Origin: Acanthaster planci
Taxonomy: Eukaryota > Echinodermata > Asteroidea > Valvatida > Acanthasteridae
DNA length: 64,000 nt
Reading direction: 5' to 3'
NCBI RefSeq assembly: GCF_001949145.1
Contig: NW_019091355.1
Span: forward strand, 4,985,038 to 5,049,037
In this document: positions 15,001-30,000 of the stretch, piece after piece
Layout: every line of letters begins with the position of its first letter
Position numbering within the stretch: position 1 is the stretch's first letter
Made by a program: the position numbers and the translations under genes
Notes under the pieces: model-generated
Seen by the model: only the letters and a program-made list of their open reading frames with translations
What the model was told of the DNA's origin: nothing
The model's database searches: none

Positions 15001-18000
15001 CATGTGTATAAGCGTACACCTGCCCTAACTACACTGGTCTCTACCTACGCACCTGTAGAGAGGACTTGTTATTAGATTGGGGGCCAGAGGCATATTATGT
15101 CTGCTTCAGCAGAAGCAAAAAATAGTTCAAGGATTTCAGGCCTTCCACAGAATGTCAACAACAAGTCAGCAGTCAATCTCATCCTTGAGAGGACACGTGA
15201 AAACAGCTGGAATTCTTTCTTTTGGGATGACTTACAAATGCGACTCAAGAGAAGACTATAATGTTGAAAGAGGGGCAAACTTGTTTACAGCGTTTGTATC
15301 TGATAACGGTCCTGTACAAATCTCGATCTGCAATTTGAATACAAATGTACAAAGAATTATCTGAAGAACTTCAAGAGGAGTGCTTGTCTCCATGTTTGCC
15401 TGACACGATTTTGACAATAATGCAGAGGTCAAGCTTACAGAGTGTTGACTTTTAACTGTTTGTTCCTGTTTGCCCAACAAAACCGCACACTGAATTCCTC
15501 ACCACTGATGTTCAAGTATTTAATAATTGGAAATTCAGGAGGTAAATGATTTTTTTCTGAAAGTGTCAAATGCCAATGAAGACAAGGCATCTTTCAGGGA
15601 CATTTCTGATGAACAAGAAACACACATTTGCAGAGTCAACAAAACAGGTTTGATGCAACCACTGCATTTCCTAGTGATTTTGTTTCAGACTCGAAAGTAC
15701 TGTACACGCATTTAGAACGAACAATTCTCCGTTAGTACTCGGGCCTCAGCTCAATCGCCCTCCCTGCTGACGCAAAGTGCACTGACAGCCCGGGATATCC
15801 AGGGCTTTGGAGGGGCATGTATGATGGCAGTATCTATCTAGCCTAATCCCTGATCCCCTCTTGTCTAATCCCTGTCTGATCTCCATGTTGAGTGCAGTGA
15901 ATAATGTACACAGGCCACATTCATGTCAGCCAAATGTTGTGGGGGAGGAGGGGAATACATATACACATACAAGTGTTGTGTCTAAAAGAAATGGAGTACC
16001 CGTACCTGTACATACACGTGCATGTAACATGTACGAGTTCTGAATGCACCATGTCTTATAACTTCATGAAAAATCAAAGGAGTGCATATACGACATTGTT
16101 TTGTAAAAATAACAAATACCGGGTAATGCATCCAAACTGTTTATTCGTGTATAATAAAAAATGTGTCAACTGGAAATACAAACAACAATTACTTAAACCT
16201 GAGCTCCTATTACAGTATACTACAATGCATGTATAACTTCCAGGTATAAGCCTGCCCGTGATTGTGCGAGTACATGTGTACTCCAGAGTATGCAGACCTA
16301 CATGTACATGTAGTGAGCAAGTACATGCACATATACCCCCTGGAGGCTGCTGCATAACAAAGGAAGATGATGGTGTGGTGATGGTGGTGAATCCACAGTG
16401 GTGATGGTGATAATGGTGACTGTACATGTCCGGTTGCTTTAATGAACTCAGTTTAATTACTTGGAGAATACATGACAGAGCAAAGAAAAAAAGACTCACC
16501 TGAGAAATTGACGTTTTCATGTTGGTGGCCAATGCAAAAGGATAATCTCGGCTATGCAATGTTTCTGGATTGTTTGCAAGCAACACAACCATTAAATTCT
16601 TTCCCATTCAGATTATGAGTGTCTTTTATAGTGGTTCTCTGGCACACATGTAAATCAAGGAAATGTAAACTAAGTCTTCTGTTTCAGTTATGTTACGTGT
16701 TACCACAGAACACCAGGAAATGTGCTGGATTTGTTTCAGATTGATTCTAAATATATACATTTGGAATCACCCATGTTTTTTTTGTTTTTTTTTTGAGGGA
16801 GGCAGGGTTCCGACACGCGGTCTAAAACTGAAAGTGGTGCGGAAGTCAGGAGACAGGTGCATGCAAATGAGTGATATATTTCTTTGCTTTTAAGTTGCGT
16901 AATGACTCCCAAAAAGGTGAACGAAACAAACTTGAGAAATTTTGCTTTAGGGGAAATCCAAACATGCCAAGTCCAAAAAGGGATTGTTTACCTTCGGGCC
17001 ACACCATAAATGGGGTGAAACATGTTGTGAATGCATGGCAATACATACAGTGTACAGTACATGAGTCCTTCAGCCATAACACAACCAAAATGTAATAAAA
17101 AAAAACAATCAGTAAAAGTTTTACATGTAAAGAATGGAAAAGGGTCATGTAAAGTCTATTGTATACGTAATTCTCCTATTGCTAGAGCGGAAGAAATAAT
17201 AGCTGGTGTACTCATGTACAATGACATGTAGGAAAGTGCTTGCCCCTCGAACACTGTACTTCTTTAAACACTGCAACCAAGCATTCGTCCTAATGGAAAA
17301 CCCTTGGCACACACCTGCCTCCCCTTAAACACTGTGAAACTGGGCGTTGTCTGTTCAGATCACATGCTTGTTCATACTGGTAGTCACCACATTTCAAATG
17401 TATGTCTGTACGCAGGGCGGTACGCATCACAGGTGGGGCCCACATGTTTGGCAATCCCCCTCCCCAAAAAATTGAAATTACAAATCTCACTTTCTGAATT
17501 TACAAAAACGGTCTACAGGATGTTAACAAACCTTTTGATCCCACAATCAATGTCATATTTTTATATCAATTTCTTGAAATGAAGCTCTGTGTTTTAGGTG
17601 CATCTGAATTTTTCTAAACTGATTTCGTCAAGGTTGAATCTGCCATCACGTGCTTTGCTTACAATGCATTCTTTGAGTTTTTATTTTACTGTGTTCACAC
17701 TGCTGATAGCGTATGAATACGGAATGATTAATAGTGATGCGGTTCAATAATTACCGGGCATTCATGCGGTGAAACGTGCCCTGGTTCTAAACTGAGTCTG
17801 TGGTTGCTTTAGTGTTTTGCACTGGATAGTTTCTGGGATGACTTCTGCATGTGCGGTAGTGAGTCTTACTTTTCAAGTGTCACCCCAGCATCTTAAGACA
17901 CAAAGAAGCGCTGATTTACATGTAATTTGGCTGAAGTAAAAATGATCATACACGTACTTCAAAAGAAAGTCAAAATACCCTAAGTTAAGACATTGCAGCC

Positions 18001-21000
18001 GTGTACGATCCCTACAATTTTACCAGTCATCACCCTAAAATGGCCAGGAATACCAGACTTGGGCTCAGGTGCTGTGACTTTGAAGGATAAGCACCAACAG
18101 CATCAACTCCAACATCTATGACTACAATAAAACCCAGATGCAACTACCAGTAACTATGAACCATGACAGTTTGTTATCTTAAACAGCCCTTCACCATGGT
18201 ACACAAACGAAGAGGCTTTCTGAATTGGAGAAATTTGACAGATTTAATATACACGTAGTAAGAGGATTAAAGTCCTGCATGAAAGGAAGACCTTGAAATA
18301 GAGACCAAAAATATTATACAAAATACAATTCAACCTTTTCACACATGATGGACACCCACACAAATACACCCGTTCTAAACCACTTTTGTTACTCAAGGGA
18401 CTTGTCCTCTATATATATGCACCATACTGTGAAGCCCAGGGTTAACACCCAAATCGACTCAAAACTTTCGCAACAGGTATGGGAGAAGTTTTTGTGCTTG
18501 TTGAAAGCCGTGAAGGGAAGGGACCGTGAAGGAGAACATACACGTAAATGAACGGAGGTGGAAATTCACAATAGTTGCCAAGGTAATTAAGGTTGGCCAA
18601 GTGGTTGCACAAAGGTAAAACTTTTCCCCCCAATATATCTCAGCGGTGAAATTCCAGGCGGAGGCCTTTGTGGTTTGCCAAACAAAGACTGCAGGGCCAG
18701 ACTGGAATACTTTCACGACCCTGGTTGTGCGTTCACATATTTCAGCACACTGTGAACTTGCAAAACTGTCAAGAGCAATGCGCTCAATGGTAGGAAGCTG
18801 TGCAGACATCTATAAAATATTTGAGAGGGGCGTCAGGGAATGCAACACTTTCAAGCCCACAATGAAATCAATGACCCAACTCCTTCAGTTTCCCAGCACG
18901 AGCTGAGTGAGCCATGACCCTGTTCAGAGTTATCGTACATGTATGATGGATCATGACTCACACTCTCTCAGGACTCTACACTCGGGGACTCACATGTGGA
19001 TTTCACACTTGAGTTTACTCCAATACAGATCAGACCAATAGCTGAAGAATATGAGAACGTCAACATTCCATGTAATTCACGTAAGACCTTGATTGGTCTC
19101 ACCTATCGCCATTACACAGACTGATAATCAAAGGAGACAAACATTAAACAAGTAATGCTACATCCGAGTCCTTGCTGTTTAAGCGCTACAGAGCTATATC
19201 TATAAAAACGAGAGCGTTGACTCATGTACGAAATGATACCTGTTGGGTGTATCTATGTTTGTGCACAAACGGACAGAAAACAATTTACATATCTATGTCT
19301 GTATTCTAAAATTATGCATCAACAAAGCCGATACGCAAAAACCTGAATGTACAATCAGTACATGACCGTTTCATTTTGCCTTGCAATGCAAACAATGCAA
19401 ACGCATGGGCGTATGTGCTGCAGATAATTTTGCTGTGACTTTTCCAGTCAGGACCCGCTGCGTGTCGCATTTCGATATTCACTCTGTCTGATTCTAAATG
19501 CTCTACAAGCATGCACATGGATTCAAATTGTCTATGCCCAGGACGACGTCCAATTTTCTCTGCGCAGAGGATGAGAAGCTAATACTCTAGTAATTTTAAT
19601 ACAGCTCTATGGCAAGTACCAAGAAGACAAAACTGTGTGAACTGGCCAGATGCAGGTACTTGCCAAGTACAATCATGGGTTTGTTGGGAGGGACTCCATT
19701 ATACGCCTGACCCGACAGGGTCAAAGTAAAGGGTTACAACTTGACTGGGGGAGAAGTGAGCCAAATTTCGGTGTTGCTGGAAGGAACAAGTACATGCGCT
19801 TTGAAGATTTTAAACAAGTACTGATCAAATATGAAGACAGGGGCAGTCAAAAAAATAAATGTCAGAGGAATTTTGCGATTAAGCAAAAGTGGGTTAAAGG
19901 GGTTTGGGAATATTATGCATACCAGTCTGCTTATATCAGGTTGTTTACGTAGAGAGATCACTGACAAGAAGACAAGTAACTGCCTACATGTACAATAAAC
20001 ATTAATAGGACCAGTGCCCCCAAAATAACTACATCATGTTGGAATTTAAATAAAGCAAGCCAAATTCCATGGTATGCTCATTCACAGATACCAGTTTGAA
20101 GTTTCACCCACAGAGAGTCTTGGAACTTGTAACAGAAATGCACAGCAAATTTTATAGTTCCCCTTCCAGCAAGTTTCCTTTCTATCTACCACTGGAGTTC
20201 AATGACCAATTCTGACAGTGAAACTTCAATTACACCCAGCATGCCACTCTGTCCATCCACAGGTAACCTTTCTTTGTAACCCTTGTCTCCAGGGGTATTT
20301 CTTATTGTGGGCTACCGGTCCGGGTATCTCACAACCATCGCTCAGCCGGCTGTCTTCAGTTGGAAGCAGATTTACAAGGCCCAATCACACAAAAAAGTTA
20401 ACATCTCTTTGTGTCAAATATAGTAGCCTGATTGTAGGGCCCAGTGAAATGAGGGTCCCAAGTCAATGACTTCCCTGTGGGACCGGGAGAGACATTTTCA
20501 GCTCGCAAATCAGATGTGTGGCCACATGCGATTACTACCTTCACAGAGTGCGGTGATTGGGACACAAAATTTATCAGTCATCTCGATCACATTTAAATCT
20601 CTCAACAGAATTTCTTGATGGAAACAGAGAGAGGTGGACTAATATTATTGGGTTGCCAATATTTATCTGTTGTGATTTGTGAGACAGTAATAAACCGACT
20701 ATTTGGGGCAATTCTTCACTTTGCACAGCTGAATGACTCAGGAGAACAACAGAGAAAAGAGCTCTTCCGCAACAGTGTTGAAACTTGACGGACGCAAAGT
20801 GAAGACAGCCAGTGAGAAAAATGCAAAGCTTCCTTGTTTTTCTGGAGAACTAAAACTCACATCATGGCTTGCCATTACAGCCTGCAACCAAACACGCCGA
20901 CAGCATGACAAATGAAAAACAACATGTGACAATACAGCACATGATGTGTCACGCTGCTGTGGCAATACCTTGGGGGATTCCCCAAAGTTTCATCACCATA

Positions 21001-24000
21001 ACACATGATTGAACAAACAAGGAAGTGTATGTGGCTCCCCGTGATCACTTTTGTGTGTATCAAAATACTTTCATTTTATACTGGCAAGCAATTTCAAGCT
21101 GAAACCCCAACAATGACAAACTCCAACACAAAAGCAACATTCCTCACCAGTAATAATTTGATAATTACAAATTCCGTCCTTTCACAATATTGCTAACATA
21201 TTTTATGTGTGAAATATATTTATGTGGAATTTTACTATAATCCCACTTAAACATGCCAGTTTGCATCCATAAAAGTACCTTTTATTCTATCTCCAAAGGG
21301 AAAACGCGGGGGGAATTCATATTGATCATACCCACAGCCAGTTGAAGCATGCATTTCTAACCTGGAAAAGTGGCATGATAAGGGGGAACTCGCAAAAGCA
21401 ACCAAAATCTCTAATTAAACCAAGGATCGTTGGGGGAAAGGGTGCAGGAAACTGAATTAATAGGGACTCAGACACCAATATATGACTTCTAAAAATGACA
21501 AAAAAAGAATCCATTAAAGAAAAAGAACCCCCCCCCAAAATGCAAAAAACCAAAAGGACAACAAGACTGAAAAGACTTAACACCAAAACTCCAAAAGACT
21601 AAATTTTTAAAAGAACTAAAAACCAAAATAGATCTAGTGAAAAGCTTTTGGCTTTCAATCAAAATGACTCTTTAGAAGCAGACAGAAATCTGACTCAAGC
21701 AGAAAACCACACTCCAGCAAGGAGGAACAACTACATGAACAGTGTCCCTGCTGGTCTTCTCTTCAAACTTAAAGTGTGATCAGAGCACGGGGGCCAAGTT
21801 CTATGGGTACAAGGGCTGAAGTAAATAAACAGGGGGATACGCTAACAGAAAAATACAGGGTAACTCTAAACTAAAACTGGGTATTTTTAAAGGGGAACAA
21901 CTCCTATGAAAGGACGCTTGCAAAAAGTCTCACAAATTTCTACCTCTGCCACACGTTCTAGTGGCCTTATTTCCAACTTGAGTTGAAACAGCAAACCAAA
22001 GTGTGGCATCTTTTGGAAGGATGTAGACTCTCCACACACTGCTCATATTATCACAGAAATTTCCTTTGATTTCGCCACAGAGAAAAAATGACCAGTGATA
22101 CAAATCTACACTATTGCTAATTGTGGAGTTGAGCTGTCTTCGGAAGCTACATGTACATGTGTCATGAACTACACCAAAACAGAACTGTTGATACTTGCTT
22201 AGGATTTTGAGCTGGCAGCCTGTTATGTGGGACAAACATCTAATTTGCATCTTATCGAGAGAACCACTTTCTGCGCAACAAAGAGCGACCCCACGCGGGA
22301 AGAAATGGCAACTTTTTACGCAGCACTATATGCAATGATGCCCATTTGGTGAGGTCTCACCATATGCGCACACAGGTTCATGCACACTTGGTACCAGCGG
22401 GTCCTTGCTCTATGGTACAAGCCAAGGTACCGGTTCACGTGGGAATGTTGATCTTCTCATGTGCACTTGTCTGGTAGAAAAAAACAAGGCCAAAAAGGCT
22501 CATTTTCTCTCACACAAACACACAACTCATTTTAACCAGGGACTTCTTGCTCAGATTACTTGGGCTCCTCCTGTTGATTTGTCCATGAATTGGCAAGAAA
22601 TCCCAGGAACCAACTACTCCATAAAAAAAAAAGAAACCTGTCCCATTAGGGCACACTGCTTCAAGGTTCACTGAGCTCTAGGGACTACGGGAGCATTGGA
22701 ATAGCTCTCTGTACCACTCCGTGCTAAGTTAGCACCATGCCAGGCTGTAGCATACAGACCACAAACATGTGGTACATGCATCATACTCTGCAGAGGTACT
22801 GGCACACAGCTTATTAGTGTATCATGCAGTGACAATCAGCTGCTAACCGGGTGCAACCCATGATTTCCTTGATTGGTTGTAACTACAGGAATTGCCAGAA
22901 ATATGGGAGGGGAACGACTGAAAGATGGATTCATATGAGCATGTACCTACCAGTATTACTGTATTTGTACACACGCGTTCAACCAATCGCCAAAAAAGGA
23001 AATTGATCACTTAGGCCTATAAATCAATGTTATTTCGATCAGGAAAATGACTCAAGTTGCAAAGATCTTTCCAAATTTAATTGCAAAATACTGGTATTCA
23101 CCACTGATACAAAACTGACTGAATCACAAACAGGATACAAATCTGGCTCAAAATTCAATAGCACTTTGGCCCTCAGTCCAAATTAGATTATAGGTCTTCC
23201 ACTGTTAACAAAATGAAAAACAGCACTGTTTGAGCATTCTGCAGCGCTGCACAAGCCACGATAATAACTCCAATCTTGGGGGGATGGGGCGGCACCTCGG
23301 GATTCTAGTCCAGAAAAGAATTTCTGACATCATTTGAATTCTTGGGGAATTGCGAGAATTGTTACAGGTGAAAAGGGGAGTTGGTTGTGAATGCCTGCAA
23401 AGTGCAGGAACTCATCCCCCCTCTCCCGTCCAAGCTCTGAATCTGATCAGTCACTGCCAATGGTGCACAATTTGCCCATGGCAACTAAATTTGAAACCAT
23501 TTCTGGCATAGCAAACTGTTTTAGCAGTCTTTGGCTGTTACACTGTACACGTTACTACTGGCTGTGTGCAGAGCTGTAGAGGGCGCTGCATAGCCTACTA
23601 AAGATAGCCCCACAGGCTAATGGCTTTATCAAAACAAGCGAAACTAGGTCTCACCATTTATAACACAATACCTTCTGTCATCCACTGCTGATGATGACAG
23701 CATCCTGCATGTACACTGCAGTCATGAGTCCATGAAATGACACCCCTTTGCAGATATAATGGACTGATCCAGTAACAGCCAGGTGGCATTTCACACAATA
23801 ACACCTTGCAGACTGTAAAGTGTGAAAGGCCTTGGCTGGGAACACCCCCTGTCCCATACTAAAAGTAGTACAAACCACAGTACATGTACATGTACATACC
23901 GTGATGTATCTGCAAATCCAATACAACAGTAATGCTGTGCAACAGCATCACACAAAAGGTATGGAAGTTGAATGAAACGAACGTATTTGTGCCAAATTCT

Positions 24001-27000
24001 GCAGAACACTTTTTTAATAGATGTAGTGTACATATGAATACGGAACGCCCTGAGCCTGAATAAATGCAGTTGCTTGCGAGACATTCAGTATTTTTTTGCG
24101 GCTGTGCTGTTGCTGTGAACTACGAAATGTGCATGAAGACTGTCCAACTACACTGCATGTGTCCAGATTTTGGTTAGCAGGTATTAGAATAGAACAAGGA
24201 CCTGATCTCACGCATGAGGCCGGACGTTAGGACAAGCAATGTTCTCAAAGATCATGAAAAAAGTGAATGGCTGATAATGCACCTTGGCCAAACTGCCTTC
24301 AAGGTAAAATCCTTTGGGCCAAATTTTCTCACATATACATGATACAGAACTCAATGCCTACTGAGTACTGAAATCAGTTGACATTTAGCCAAAGGTCTGA
24401 TGAACAACAAGAAACCGGTCATTGTGAAGATCTTTATATAAGCTCACGTGTACAGTGACAGGTTGAGGTGAGACCGGGTAGATATCTTTGACTTGAAGAT
24501 CTTCCAAGTTTCATGGCACACATTCAACATGTACATGTACACGTACATGTAGATCTTCCTCTTCTCAAATATTGCACGTACAATGTATATCTTCAGGACT
24601 GTTTGTAAGTTTACTAACTAAAAGAGCTTATCTGCATACGACAAGGAAACAGGTGGTGGTTGGCATATGCATGTACATTATTACATGATGTGTTCAAGGG
24701 TAAACAGCTACAAACAGAAAGGCAAACTAAAGTTTTTCCATCTGTTGCCACGGAGTGAGCATCAGCCTTCAGGATGGATTAGGGACAAGCCTTGAGCACT
24801 ATGTTATCACAACAAAGCAGGGGTTTCCAATCACAGGTAGGGAAGCTCAAGCAACAAACCAAGGATCTGCAAAGGATCTGGGAAGGATTCCGGGACCAAA
24901 GGATCCCTGGATGATGGCCTTCCTTTCAGGGTCCAGAGGAATTGCTGTCCTTAGCAAAGTTTGTCTGCCCGCATGGCCTGACTGAATGAGTAGACAACAG
25001 AAGCCGAGGGAAACAGAGTGGAAGCCCATCAATGTCCGTGAATAAGGGTCCAGAGAAGTGACAGATACTGGTATCAAGAAATGGGTTTTGGAAAATTTCA
25101 GAGAAATCCAGGAATACATTTTCACTCCATACCATAGTTGATGGCAGAATCTGTGCACAATAGAGTAGCTTTGGTTTGGAAGCGTAAACACCAACTGGGC
25201 CAAGTTTGCGGCCGCAATGCCCAACAGATGTACATGTACAGTTGAACATGTACATGTACGGTATACATGTACATGTATATAGGCCTGTGCATGTGCACGT
25301 GTAAAATGCGAACAGTTTCTCGTGACATGTATGTATATAGGCCTACATGTGTAAATCCTATTCAAGGACAAAAGGTTTACAGATTCATTAATTCGGTCCC
25401 TCTCTCTTTCCTAACATGTCCCTTTTGAATTTCAGTGAACACGAAATGTCACGACTGACAATTTTGTTTTTAAATTCAACCGAACAATTATGGTTTGAAT
25501 CATCAGGTATATGTACTAAATCAAAAATAAGGAAGGTTAGGCCTATTTAAAAACAGTTCTGGTACTGTGGTAACATGGCAAACCTATTATTATAGGTTTG
25601 CCACCGACCACAGCCGACACGTGCATGAATTTGATTAAATTATGACCAAGAGATTGCCTGGGACTGCTTCATGGTTATTATGTAGGTCAGGCAAGGAGAG
25701 TGAGACCGGATTAAAATGTGACGAGGGACAACAAACTCAACTTGTATCTGCAAAGGAAGATGTTGCTCACAGTTAACAACAGTTTCAAACTTCAGAGCAA
25801 ACACAGTGCTTCGCGGTGCTGGGCTAAAGTTTTGAAATTCAGAGAACTTTTCTCGCGACAAGTTTATGTTGTCGTTAAAACTGAGATACGTTGACCTGAA
25901 ACATCACTCTTCTGCTAAGAAAAAAAAAAGATCTGCAAAGTTGGCAGGTGAATGTTGGGTGGCCAGTTTGGGGGGATAAGTAAAGCTTGACAAGAGGGCA
26001 ATTTCATAGCACTTAAGCAGGGTCAGTGCAGGATGATTTGACAACTAAAACTTTACATATTAAAGCAAAAATCAAGGAAGTCACAGAAAAATCAGAGAGA
26101 GTGCTGAAGGCAAACTGACTGCATGTTTAGCACTCAGTTACAAACCAATGTAACAGGCAAGGGGAGGAGGCACATGTAAAGGTACCTGCAACCTCTGACC
26201 TTTCTACAACAAAATTTCTGAGTGTTCTTCACCGCCAGTCTGGTCTGTGATCATGCCGCCAGGCCTGTTATTGCCAGTTTGATGATGATCTGGTTAACTC
26301 ATTCTGTCAGGATGGCCTTTCGAGTGACACTGTCACACGCAATTATTAAAAAAAAAAGGCTCACTGGTCATGTCATTAATATAGGACTGGAGGTTGGACG
26401 CACTTTATGCAAGCCACTGCCACTTGACTGACCTCTCATGCATAGGGCAATTTTTAAGACTCTGAAAGCGGAGCACACTGAGCAAATACTGGAAAGTTTG
26501 TATGCCAAACATGTTAATATATACCCTATGCTGGGCACTGACAGAGACAGAAATCTTTGGGGCAAACCATTATGCAGAGTTCATTTGATATTACAGTTGG
26601 GATTCTTTGTCGAGAGACACTTCAGGCACCTTCATGTGGACCATATGTTTTATTTTTAAACCCAGCTAAATCTTTTGAAGACAACTATTTCCTGGAAGAC
26701 AATCACATAATTAGTAAGATTCACTCAGCATAAAGTTCTGCTCATTTGGTCCATATGAAATTTTAAACCAGAACAAAACTCATGTTTTTCATCGTGACCT
26801 TTTCAAACAGACCTTTGTTCTGGAGAGATATTCAGGAAATAGGTGTTTTTGATGAACCGAATCTAAAATGTTCATGCATCCTTTCCTCCATTTCCATCCA
26901 TCTGTATGGTTGTGTCTCCCAAGATTAATTCCATAGACACACTCTTAGCTTGTCATAAAAAGCATGAACCCTCTGCCTGCAAAAACAAATGAAGTAAACA

Positions 27001-30000
27001 GCTGGAGAAGAACATTAAGCAATGACCCAAGCAAATAAAATAAGAGATTATAGTCAATCATAAATTGTGCCACCTGGGTCTACTGTTGAATGAGTTTATA
27101 GGTGTAGCTGGAGCACCAATAAACCACCCTCCTTGCACCTTCCTGAGAGCAGCCAGACAAGACTTAACTATGTTTCTGGGAACAACCAGGGCACTTATGA
27201 CAAACAATGAGGCCCAGCTCAGTTACCACAAGCCCCACCGCATTATTTACTGTAACAACAATGGGTCTTTACAGTTTAAAAATTAAAAAAGAAAACTTTT
27301 GACGCCTCACTCCAGTGACAGAAGTGGCTGTACTCCGGAGAGAGACATTGGAGCTACAACTTATCAGAATTTTATCAGAATTCAATCTGGGTAGACCAAA
27401 GACAGGCACGTCCTCAGAGTACAATTGATGAGGTGTGCCGGTAGGTTTTCTTTCTCTTTCGGTTGGCGCCTGCTGCAGACCAAGCATGTACCGTGGGCAA
27501 AGGGTTTGTTGATTCAGGGCCCCAAGCACTGGTCTATCGCATGACCATACATATTTCATGAGGCAGACAGGGCACAATGAAGTCTGCAAGAACAGATTTC
27601 TGGCCCCCTTTTTTTCAATCCTGCTATTCTAAACTCTGCCTTGCTAACAATGCACCAACTCTACCAAGCCACAAGGCCAATCGCAGCAATTGGATCTTCA
27701 TGGACCTGTAACTTACATGTACCATAACTACTGACATGAAGTCCACATTCATAAATTTGTATGCCATGTACTTTGAGTGACTTTAAGTTCTTGCTAAGAC
27801 AGGATTTAAAACAGCACATGCACTTGTTTTTTTGAGGAATGCCTTTTTCTGTGTAGTGCTGGATATACTGTAGTCATGACGCCACTAGATCCAGAAATTC
27901 TTGGAAGCAAGATTTACAGTTTTGCTATTAATGGCCTTCTATTATCCACAATTTCACCAGTTACTTCCTTGAATCATATTAGTCAGAATTCCCAAGACCT
28001 TCTTATTTTTGGAACAGCAAAGTTGGGAACTATGAGGGTTTCAGTTTCAACCGATAGTGTTTCAAATGTGCATGTGCCTGAACCATTAGGACATCATTTT
28101 CTGATCAAGTCATTTCATGTGTCAGTTTTATCCCAACCATGGTATTTAAGAAAGCTTACACTTTAACGTGCAGCAATTGTATGGACTTGTCTTTGGTACA
28201 ATTTACCAGGCATTGATAACACCATGCCCTGCTGTTTCATTGTAAAACCAAACTTTCAATGCAAAGTTTCCGAATGTATGAAATATGATTGGGACTACAT
28301 GCAGTTGATGTCATAAATAGTAGCAGAGATACAGATATGAGCTTACTCAGCCTGATATGCATATCTTTAATGGCCTTTGTGGAATTCAGTACCAGTTAAT
28401 TAAAATGTCTTATCACTTGTTATCTGAGCAATCCAAATTCCTTTTTCAGAAATATGCCAGTGAGAGATCGCAGAATTCTTTTCATTACACAGACAAATTC
28501 CAAACTGGAAGCTTTTGCAAGGAATGCTACACCCTGTTATTGAAAGAAAAAAACAGTGTACACACTCTGCCAATGAAAGAGTGTAAGCTCTATGATATGT
28601 TTTCTTTTTCTTTTGTTAAAGAGGAAAAATGCACCTTTTTTGTTTTGAAATTGAAACACAAGAAGCTACCCAATCAGTTTGTTTACAAACTCAAATGATA
28701 AAAGGATTTTTCAAGAAAATAAAAACCTTGGTAAAGATATGTTTACTTACCCTGAAAAAAAGGTTTTATTTCTGGTTGTCCTCTTAAGCACCAACCAGTT
28801 TCAAACTTTCCCTTTGAGGCATTTCTTTCATTACTGAAGGTAAGAAGTCCTGCACAAATTGGCGAAATAACCTTCAGAACACAAAAGCCTACCAATGAAA
28901 AATTTCACCTTGACAAGAGCCATTGGAAATTTAATGAGAAAGGAAATTGGACCTGTTCAACAGTCTGCTTTCTGGAAGGACTTGACTCTTTGAGGGGGTT
29001 TTGGACTGAATAAAAGAGCTGTCAAGAAAAATGGCTTTTATGCCCTTTCTCACAGGTGCAGGAAAATAGATTGACTGTCACTGAACTATGTAGAGTGGTC
29101 CTTGTGTTTCAAATCATAAAGTGGGGAATCCAAATACCTTAAGGCAGTATCATTTATGGACAACTATTAGAATTCCTAATACAGAACTTGGAAGCTGTGG
29201 TGATAAACATGTACAAGTAAACATACAAACTTCGACCGGCCAATGTGTGGCTAGTGGGGGAAGGGCGTGATTCTATTATTTAGGAATATTTTATAAAAGC
29301 GTGTCTTGGTAAATAAACGTGCGCCCATCACTTCTAATGGATTACGGCAGACTGGATGTCTCCCATCATACTCCACGTACGAGTGAATCCACACATGACG
29401 CATTTTGAAGGGGGGGGAGCTGTAACCATTCATATTGTATCCATTACAAGAGGTACAAGTAAGTGCATGGACCTGTGGCTTGGGAGTTTTCATATCTTCT
29501 CCGCTCATGCTATCTTTTTCTTCATCAACAGTCCAGCCATGCATGACCAATCTAAACAAGGGCGCCTATCATCTGGACAGCAGGCTTCATTGAGCAGCAT
29601 CCATCCATCAAGCGGTGTGGAGGCCAGATGGCTGCGACCCTACATGTACATGTACATGTACATAAAGTTGCAATTACTGGGCCGCCAACCTGCCATTTTA
29701 GAAATCGACTGCAGCATTGATGCTTCACATCTGTCAGACACACTATCATTATGGATAGCTCATACATGTACCTAATCAGCCTGCGTACATGTAGCTAGAA
29801 GATGGCACACACATGTGGCTCTTGTTGGAACACACAGGGCCACTTTTACAAATCCTCAACGAATACATGCGGCATAAAGTTACACAAATACATTTTTAAA
29901 AGTACTTACTGGTATTTGTTCATCAGAGCAAAAGATTTCATTTAAATTAAATAAACATATTGGCAATTTGAACTACATCAGTCTCTGATTTTGTTTGCAA

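Noticed and set aside
16074-16499. Remainder of the 177-codon frame that starts at 16607
   Set aside because: Beyond the CAG|GTGAGT junction it is His/Cys/Thr-rich translation of GAT/GTG and CATGTA simple sequence.
24847-25371. 174-codon minus-strand open frame
   Set aside because: Much of it is the translation of CATGTA/TGTACA repeats (HVHV, TCTC patterns); overlapping frames are open for the same reason.
27700-27740. Seven-codon ATG frame ending CAT|GTAAGT
   Set aside because: The donor-like site arises from the ACATGTAA variant of the abundant TACATGTA motif; no other support.
27876-28698. Two plus-strand open frames of 96 and 113 codons that might form a nested gene
   Set aside because: No recognisable domain, no convincing splice sites linking them, and codon use like the surrounding intron.
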